NCBI GenBank assembly: GCA_963691705.1 | Contig: OY829541.1 | Span: 33,864,719-33,928,718, forward strand | DNA length: 64,000 nt | Reading direction: 5' to 3' | Source of the DNA: Viola odorata | Lineage: Eukaryota > Streptophyta > Magnoliopsida > Malpighiales > Violaceae | Part shown: positions 57,729 through 64,000 of the stretch, piece after piece | How the letters are laid out: each line of letters opens with the position of its first letter | Position numbering within the stretch: position 1 is the stretch's first letter | The notes under the pieces: generated by a model | Told to the model about the DNA's origin: nothing | The model's input: the letters and a program-made list of their open reading frames with translations, nothing else | The model's database searches: none | Program-made: the position numbers and the translations under genes

Positions 57729-57744
57729 GTTCGAGGTCCCGAAC
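57729..57744. repeat. Dyad motif copy in the Athila leader
   Basis: GTTCGAGGTCCCGAAC, one of more than a dozen copies of this motif in the element. Confidence 0.6.
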
Positions 57745-57879
57745 GCAAGGATTGGAAGATCCTCGCGCTAGTCATCGAAGTCCTCTTTCGGTCATTCCTA
57801 GCTCGTGATCAAGTGGTAATAGGTCTGGCGCAGATCTCCTGGTCATATAAACAAGAGAAATAAATCAGTCTTGAAACAA

Positions 57880-57897
57880 TCCCCGGCAACGGCGCCA
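57880..57897 (-). other. Primer binding site of the Athila-like element (tRNA-Asp type)
   Basis: Minus strand TGGCGCCGTTGCCGGGGA beside the LTR at 57901. Confidence 0.88.
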
Positions 57898-57900
57898 ATT

Positions 57901-58286
57901 TGATCGTCAGTCAAATACAATTTATAATGCCTGAAAATATGTGCACAATTGATAATGTGTACTGTGATAGTCAGGGTCAAACACAGGGATTGAGAGAGAC
58001 TGATTCAAGGTCTTGAATCGAAACACAGAATAAAAGCGCAAATATGTAACAAACAGGGGGGGTTTACTTGACTAAACGAATTAGCCAAGAAAGAGTTGGA
58101 GCTAACAATTCTAACTATGAAAGCAATATTTTGGATCTCGATTGTCACGTTCGGGGTCCCGAAAGGAAAAATATAGCAAATCAGTGAGCAAAGTCAGAAT
58201 AATAAAACAGAGAAATTGATAAACACGATAAGTCAGATTTAGAAGGATCTTAGCAAAAGGTATTCTTAGGTTGCATTCGGGGGCCC
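57901..58286 (-). repeat. 5' LTR of the Athila-like element, cut by Ogre-like element 2
   Basis: Matches 45625-46000 from TGATCGTCAG. It stops at GGGGGCCC, where the other LTR continues, because Ogre-like element 2 starts there. The rest should lie to the right of the window. Confidence 0.85.
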
Positions 58287-59177
58287 TGTTGCTACCCGAA
58301 TTTTAACTTACGTCACAACTTTTTCGTTTTATTGCATGTCGCATTAATAACCCGTTTACGTCAAATTTCAATCGATTTTTGATCAAGGACTATTTGTTTT
58401 AATGTTTCATATCATTTCATGTCTTTTAAATTTTTCGTATTTTTCTCGTATTTTCGACTAAAACCGTATTTTTCGGTTTTCGTCAACACGTTTACGTATT
58501 TTTATGTTTACCGCATTTAATAGCTCGTCTAGGCCAGATTCCCATCGATTCTTGGTCCTAGGATAGTTTTTTTAATATTCCGTGTCATTTCGTGTCTTTT
58601 TAGTTTCTCGTATTTTTAACTGTCTTTACGCGAACTTCTTTCGATCCAGAGTAAGTTTCCCGGGATCGAGGGTCGAACGCACTATTTCGTTGTTTGACAA
58701 TTATGTGCTAATTTTCTCTTTCACACCACCGCGTTCAGTTTCGTTCAATTTTTGTCGTAAGGACATTTATTTTGCGCGCGAACGTTTTGACACTTCCGAA
58801 AGAGAAAATAAATACGTTAAATCAACTTTCGCGTTTCTTCACTGTATATTAGTTTTCTTGCCTTATTTTTCTACACATAGTTGTACCCTCGGCTCGGATT
58901 TATTTTCATTTTCGAGCGATTTCGCTCGTACAAAAAATATCTCGTTCGTGCCCAAAAATAGGATAAATACCACATAATTGCCATTCAATGCCTTCTTACC
59001 CTCCAGCTCGTTTCCACCTCAATTGGATCATCACCAAGCCCCCTATGATCATTCTTGGCCACAAGAAACCCTAGCTAGCTCACTATTCCGGCTAGAGCAT
59101 CATCATGACCCAAAGATATTTTCTCCCGATTGAATTCCGGCCACACACCCAACCGCCTCCAATTTTTTTCCTTTCCC

Positions 59178-59185
59178 TATAAATA
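59178..59185 (+). promoter_or_regulatory. TATA box of the Ogre-like element 2 LTR
   Basis: TATAAATA in TTCCCTATAAATAGC, at a position comparable to that in element 1. Confidence 0.65.
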
Positions 59186-59682
59186 GCTTGCTTCAAGCAC
59201 CAAGAAAAGGCACCAAATCCTCCTCTTAATCTCTATTTCTTGCACTACCTTCTTGGTCAAATTGCTCTCCCGGAACAAGTAATTTCTTTCTCTCAACTCT
59301 CTTTAATTTTCGTTTTCCATTGTAATGCATGAATAAACTATTAAAACTTGTCTAAAATGCTTAGTTTACATGTTAGTTACGCTCTCCTTGCCTCAATTTA
59401 ATTGTATAATGCTTTAGCTAATTAATAGCCATATATGCATATTAAAAAACTCAATCTTTCCATGACAAATTGCTACTGTTTTTAAGTCATTTTGCTTGCT
59501 ATTTTTGGGGCTTTGATTTGTTGTTTTGGTGAGGTAATTATTGGGGTCATTTTGGGTAAGTTTCATTGAAGTGTTAAAACTTGGTTTTTTGCCATGGTGT
59601 TTGGCGTGGGAGAGAAGAAGAAGAAGAAGAAGAAGAAGAAGAAGAGGTAGGGCGGGAAAAAGAAAAGAAAGAAGAAAGGTGA

Positions 59683-59742
59683 TGGGCTTTGGCCCAATTT
59701 TGCTTAAAAATTAAAAGGTGGGCTTGGCTTGTGCCAAGCCCA
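59683..59742 (+). other. Two GC-rich hairpins in the LTR transcript region
   Basis: TGGGC TTTG GCCCA (59683-59696) and TGGGCTTGGC TTGT GCCAAGCCCA (59719-59742). Position and GGGC/GCCC character match the hairpin cluster at 933-1024 of element 1. Confidence 0.65.
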
Positions 59743-61394
59743 TTTTTTAATGCTCAAATTTTCGACGTGGGACCCATTTATTTTTCGTCAAAAATATGAA
59801 AATATTCGTATGCTTATATAACATGTTAAATTGCATGAAATATTCGTATGTTTTTATTTTCGTGTTTAAACGATATTAAAAGGCTCGTATGCTATTTTCA
59901 TGTTTTTTTAAATATCATATGAATCGTTTAAATGTTCGTATTGCTATTTTCATGTTTTAAAAATCGTATGAATTGTTTATATGTTCGTATGCCATTTTCG
60001 TATTTTAATTATCATAAAAACTATTCGTATGCTTGTATGATTAAATAATTTATTTATGCCATGTTGTATTTTAATTAATTACTTACATGTTATAAATAAT
60101 TTGTTAAGTCATATATGCCATGTATAATTTTCGTATATGCCATATATAATTTGTTTATGCCATGTTTTATTTAATTAAATGCTTGCATGCTTTAATTAAT
60201 TTGTTTATGCCATGTTTAAATTGTTGTGAAATAATTAATATGCTCGCATGTTATAAATAAATCAAATATTAATTATGCCATGTTTAAAATTGCTCATATG
60301 AAACAAATGAACTAATTGATTACTTGTTTGCCATGTTAATTAATTATTTACTTGTTTCCTATGTCTAATTAATTATTTATTTGTTTGGCATGAAATAAAT
60401 TGCTTATTTATTCATCACGTTTATTCAAATATTTATTTGTCAAATTAAGTAAATATTTGCATGCGCTTTTCTTATTTATTTATTTTCGAAAACGTTGCTA
60501 ACACTCTCATTTTGCAAGGAAGATCAAGATCACGCAACGCAAGTACGTCTTTCTTCTAAGTCTCTTTTATTTATTTAATGTCTTTTGCAAATATTATTTT
60601 CATGTATGTTATCTAAAAATGCTAAAAAACTTATAATTATATGCATGATAAAATCCATCCACATGCTTACATGTTTAAATCACTTGCTTTGTTTATACCA
60701 TGAAATTAATTGCTATATATTGTTATGTGAGCATGGTGGTTTCGAATCCCACACAGTTATTTGCATTCACGAAAACATACGATGTTAGTATTATCCATGA
60801 TTAGGATCACTTAGTAATTAATTAATTAATCATGCATGACCCAATGATAAGGGGGGAACGTCCGCTCTAGCATCGAGACAAAATGGTAACCCCATCCCTC
60901 GAACCCAAACGGAAATAACAAGTCCCGAATGCTAAGATGTAACGTCGCCTTTAAGGGCCAAATCGTGTCAACAATGTTTAAATAATCGGAAAGTGTCCCA
61001 ATTCGGTAAGCGAACTCGTTTAACATGATTCAATCATTGGCCTATGTAAATGATTGGAAAGTGACTTGAGTTTGTGGGAAGAAGAGGTTGACATTCTTCG
61101 ATCATTTAAACAAATCTTTGTATATCAAAACTGTATTCAAGCACCTTTTTACCGGTAACCTTTTTAGGGTGTGACTTGGGTGCCTAACACCTTCCCAAGT
61201 CCACAATACGACCTCGAACCTTTGTTCAATGGTTTAGACCAAGCCTTAGTTTTTATTTTATGCCATGACATTAGGTTCCCTAAACCTTCGAAAATAGGGT
61301 GGCGACTTCATTGTATTATGCGAAGCATCCATTTATGCTTAGCATCCGTCCCGAACCTTAAATTCGTTTTCAACGGAAAAAAAGGGTGCGACAG

Positions 61395-61413
61395 TTTGGC
61401 GACTTCACTGGGG
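61395..61413 (+). other. Primer binding site of Ogre-like element 2
   Basis: TTTGGCGACTTCACTGGGG one base after the LTR end; the better-preserved version of the site at 3379. Confidence 0.75.
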
Positions 61414-62021
61414 ACTAGTAGGGTCGAAGCCGGTTTTTTTAAGGTGTTTGTTTGTTTTTACTTGCTTTAATAAACTGTTTTCGTGACTATTTGTTATTGC
61501 TTTGGTCAATTGTCATACGCATTGCATGCATAGGCCCTACACCCAAGGGTCGCCTTACCAAATAAGTTTAGGACGGGGAGTAAGGACACCCTGGGACACG
61601 AGTCCTGGGTAATGTTCTCGAAACCCAACCCGCTCGAACCCTTAAAGCTAGCCAGACGGTTGGCCCCCATTCTGGTAAGCGGATTCAGCCGACATGATTC
61701 AATCATTTGCCTATGTAAATGGTTGGAAAGTGGCCTGAGTTCGTGGGAAGGAATAGGTGGTTGCTTTACGACACTTTTTGGACCATTCTATGGTATCGTC
61801 GGGAACCTTCAGGCCGTTAGAACTTTAGTCAACGTCAAAAGCCCCCATCACGTGCATCATACTTGTTTTGTCGTGGCTTGGTTTACCACGTTTTCTACGT
61901 TTTTTCTTCCTTCCGCACCATTTTTAGTAATGCATGTAAAGAACCTAGTAACACATTTTGTGCCGATTACTAATACTGGAACTCTATTTTACGTTCCCCA
62001 TGACCCATCCTGCTTGTTCAA
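61414..62021 (+). other. Leader of Ogre-like element 2
   Basis: Aligns with 3398-3914: GGGTCGAAGCCGG, the CCCTACACCCA box, GGACACGAGTCCTGGGTA and a TTCGTGGGA segment. No gene. Confidence 0.55.
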
Positions 62022-62324
62022 ATGACAGTACCTACGCTACTTTCACTTGATACTTCTGGGGGAAGAAGTTTTGGGAACCAAGTTGCACGAGGGGATATGT
62101 TGAAATCCGGTTTTCATTTCCGATATTGCGGCCAAGATTGGGATAGAGAAAGTGGTGATGCACAAAGGAGAGATTGCGTCATTAGAACATTTTTTATGAG
62201 CAAACGGATCCCGACTTCCAAGATTGACACCTTCAGAATCAAGCATCTGTTGCTTAGATTTTTTTGTACCCCATGTAACAATGTTCCTAGACTTTGTCTA
62301 CTAGCTTTAGATAGATCTAGATAG
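62022..62324 (+). pseudogene. ORF1 remnant of Ogre-like element 2
   Basis: MTVPTLLSLDTSGGRSFGNQ followed by VARGDMLKSGF is clearly homologous to the ORF1 start of element 1 (MSAPTLLSFNIFGGRSFDDQ). After about 32 residues the frame slips; another frame continues PDIAAKIGIEKV, matching PDITTKIKIEVV. The main DUF7745-like body is missing and the sequence passes to a GACACCTTCAG segment like the end of ORF1 in element 1. Large internal deletion and frameshift. Confidence 0.7.
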
Positions 62325-62580
62325 TTAAATCAACTTGTAATGGTTGTAACCCCTTTTGGACGAAAAAAATATCAATGACAAAATTCGTAATTATTTGGAT
62401 AATTACGAAATGCGTTTTTTCTCTCTCTCGCACATCCAAAAGACATTGAACGGCCATCGCCTACAATCAAATCAACCTCCCCCCCAAAATGAACCATTTA
62501 TAAAGCCCACCAAAAAAAACACACGATTGATTGACCTTGGAAAAAAAAACACGCTCACAAAAAAATTCAGAATGCAAGAA
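62325..62580 (+). other. Unassigned spacer
   Basis: C-rich and A-rich short runs, no domain or repeat recognised. Confidence 0.4.
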
Positions 62581-63150
62581 GTAGTTGCTTTGGGTTCAGC
62601 TGCACAGTCTTTTAGCTTGGCCAATATGAACGCGATTGGCTAGGAATTCCCACTTAGCCAAAACACGAAAGATGTTCATCACACACAGAAGTCCCCCCCC
62701 CTCCCCCCCTACCAAATTTCATAATTTTCAGAACAGGCCATTTTCGCCAAACAAATTCAGAACACAAAGACAGCTTCATTTCTCGGCCTCAGCTGCGCAA
62801 TCTTTTTTCTTGGCCAAAATGAAGATGATTTGCACCGAATTTCCACTAGACCAAAACATGAAAGATGTTGAAAATAGGCCAAAATTTAACCATACAAAAT
62901 TTCATAAAGTTCTAGGCAGCCAATAATTCACAAAAAAAATTCGGCTGCGCGATCTTTTGCCTTGACCAAAATGGAGATGATTTCAGCTGCGTGATCTTTT
63001 GCCTTGACCAAAATGGAGATGATTTGCTTGGATTTTCGGCTCGGTCAAAACATAAAAGATGTTCATAACACATTAAAGTATATCCCTACAAAATTTCATA
63101 ATTTTCCGAGTAGGATAGACTGGCAAGAGTCGCGATCAACCCCCAAACCT

Positions 63151-63205
63151 GTCTCTGGCGGTATACCGCCTGGCCCCTGGCGGTATACCGCTAGCTTCGG
63201 CCCAA
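63151..63205 (+). repeat. GGCGGTATACCGCC module, copy 1
   Basis: CTCTGGCGGTATACCGCC followed by TGGCCCCTGGCGGTATACCG and CTAGCTTCGG. GGCGGTATACCGCC is a perfect 14-base palindrome, and a nearly identical one follows 16 bases later. Confidence 0.8.
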
Positions 63206-63784
63206 GGTCCCATCAAAATATATATATTTTTTTTTTTGGCCTCCAAAATCATCCGCTCAGCTGCGCGATCTTTTATTTTGACCGATATCAACATGATTTA
63301 CTAGGAATTTCCACTCGGCCAAAACATGAAAGATGTTCCCAACATGCTGAAGTTCACCCATACCAAATTTCAGAAAGTTATGAGCAGCTAATCTCTTGAA
63401 AACAATTCTAAACTCAAGGACAGCTGCTCTACTCGGTCTCAGCGGCGCGTTCTTTTGTTTTGGCCAATATCAACACAATCGGCTAAGAATTTCCTTTCGG
63501 CCAAAACACGAAAGATGTTCATATTACCTTAAATAATTTCCATGCCAAAAATGGGATTTTTCTGAACAGCTCATCGCTCACAAATAATTCGGGAATAAGG
63601 AGGACAGTTTTCTCGGTCTCAGCTGCGCGATCTTTTGTCTCGGGCAATATGAATGCGTTAGACTCAGAATTTCAATTCGGCCAAAACACGAAAGATGTTC
63701 GTAACACGTTGAAGTGTGTCCCTACCAAATTTCAGAATTTTTGGAGCAGTGCACCTCAGCCAAAAGCAAGGCCCGCGAAAGGCC

Positions 63785-63836
63785 ATCTCTGGCGGTATAC
63801 CGCCTGGCCCCTGGCGGTATACCGCTAGCTTCGGCT
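63785..63836 (+). repeat. GGCGGTATACCGCC module, copy 2
   Basis: Same module as at 63151, 634 bp downstream, three monomers apart, in an equivalent position of the satellite. Confidence 0.8.
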
Positions 63837-64000
63837 CCGAAATTAGTTTTTCACCCCCAAAATCATTCGTTCAGCCGTACACTCATTTATTTTGGCTAAT
63901 ATCGATATGATGGGCTCAGAATTTCACTTCGACCAAAACACTAAAGATGTTCGCAACACATTGATGTATGCCCACACCAAATTACAGAGCATTCGGGGCA

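Larger units (their letters stand above)
45625..58286 (-). mobile_element. Athila-like Ty3/gypsy element, decayed, with two later insertions
   Basis: LTR 45625-47098 and LTR 57901 onward share TGATCGTCAGTCAAATAC at their starts. The order on the minus strand is tRNA-Asp primer site, gag, protease, RT, purine tract, consistent with Athila. RNase H and integrase are missing after RT. The element at 50424-56464 is inserted in gag, and Ogre-like element 2 begins inside the right LTR at 58287. The left flank before the LTR is TTCTT; the right one lies outside the window. The two LTRs differ clearly more (about 4 percent by eye over 375 bp) than those of the nested element. Confidence 0.88.
58287..61393 (+). 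repeat. 5' LTR of Ogre-like element 2
   Basis: 3,107 bp, TGTTGCTACCCGAATTTTAAC to GTGCGACA. The ends match the element 1 LTR (TGTTGATACCCGAATTTTGAC, GCGACA), while most of the body is diverged. It contains TATGCCATG-rich subrepeats (59800-60480) and an AAG microsatellite (59614-59646). The second LTR is not in the window, so the length rests on end motifs. Confidence 0.75.
58287..64000 (+). mobile_element. Ogre-like element 2, 5' part
   Basis: LTR, primer site, conserved leader and a short ORF1 remnant related to element 1, inserted in the Athila LTR. The extent of the element beyond about 62330 is unclear because satellite-like repeats follow. Confidence 0.8.
62580..64000 (+). repeat. Satellite-like tandem repeat of about 185 bp
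   Basis: The box GGCCAAAACACGAAAGATGT recurs with its AAAGATGT part at about 62667, 62861, 63054, 63328, 63511, 63691 and 63943. Basic spacing is 180-194; spacings of 274 and 252 are due to an added module. Each monomer has GCTGCGCGATCTTTTG, then the box, then ACCAAATTTCA. The array runs off the window edge. Confidence 0.85.

Noticed and set aside
59614..59646. AAG repeat as a coding Lys/Glu stretch
   Set aside because: A simple microsatellite in a non-coding LTR.
63165..63178. GGCGGTATACCGCC as a bacterial-type operator
   Set aside because: It is part of a repeated satellite module in plant repeat DNA, with no gene nearby.

Overview
The window is repeat-dense plant nuclear DNA, most likely from a flowering plant. 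I found no intact host gene. Everything I recognise is mobile-element material: Ty3/gypsy LTR retrotransposons of the Tat/Ogre and Athila type, short non-autonomous LTR elements, and Helitron remains. Host type is inferred from plant-specific element families, plant tRNA-Asp-type primer sites and plant-style TATA boxes inside the LTRs. The species cannot be named from this sequence.

Left half (1-37203): one old Ogre/Tat-like element on the + strand. It has a 5' LTR cut by the window edge (1-3377), a primer site, an ORF1 (DUF7745-like) pseudogene, a damaged gag, a small fragment before reverse transcriptase, a broken RT/RNase H remnant, a nearly complete integrase, a long repeat-rich 3' region and a 3' LTR (33268-37203). 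Inside it, at 8718-26781 and flanked by the 5-bp duplication ATAAT, sits a younger non-autonomous LTR element on the minus strand. This element is a tandem array of five 1,700-bp LTRs alternating with four 2,391-bp internal regions, with a period of exactly 4,091 bp and near identity throughout.

Middle (37204-45624): a short flank with two degenerate tRNA-like sequences, then Helitron remains on the minus strand. A Rep fragment is split by a solo LTR (39976-41520, TSD TATGA). There are two copies of a Helitron 3' end and lysine-rich tail, an RPA-like gene fragment, an AT-rich stretch of about 880-bp tandem repeats, and a Helitron N-terminal fragment.

Right half (45625-64000): an Athila-like element on the minus strand (LTR, truncated RT, protease, gag, tRNA-Asp primer site, second LTR). 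It is broken twice: by a 6.0-kb relative of the array element (50424-56464, TSD TCTGC) inside gag, and by a second Ogre-like element (from 58287) inside its second LTR. The window ends in satellite-like repeats of about 185 bp that carry a GGCGGTATACCGCC module.

Most unusual signals: the uniform five-LTR array; short GC-centred dyad motifs dispersed through LTR, non-coding and coding parts of four element families, with different but self-complementary arms in each family; and a hairpin next to the polypurine tract whose stem changes between families while its six-base loop stays almost fixed.
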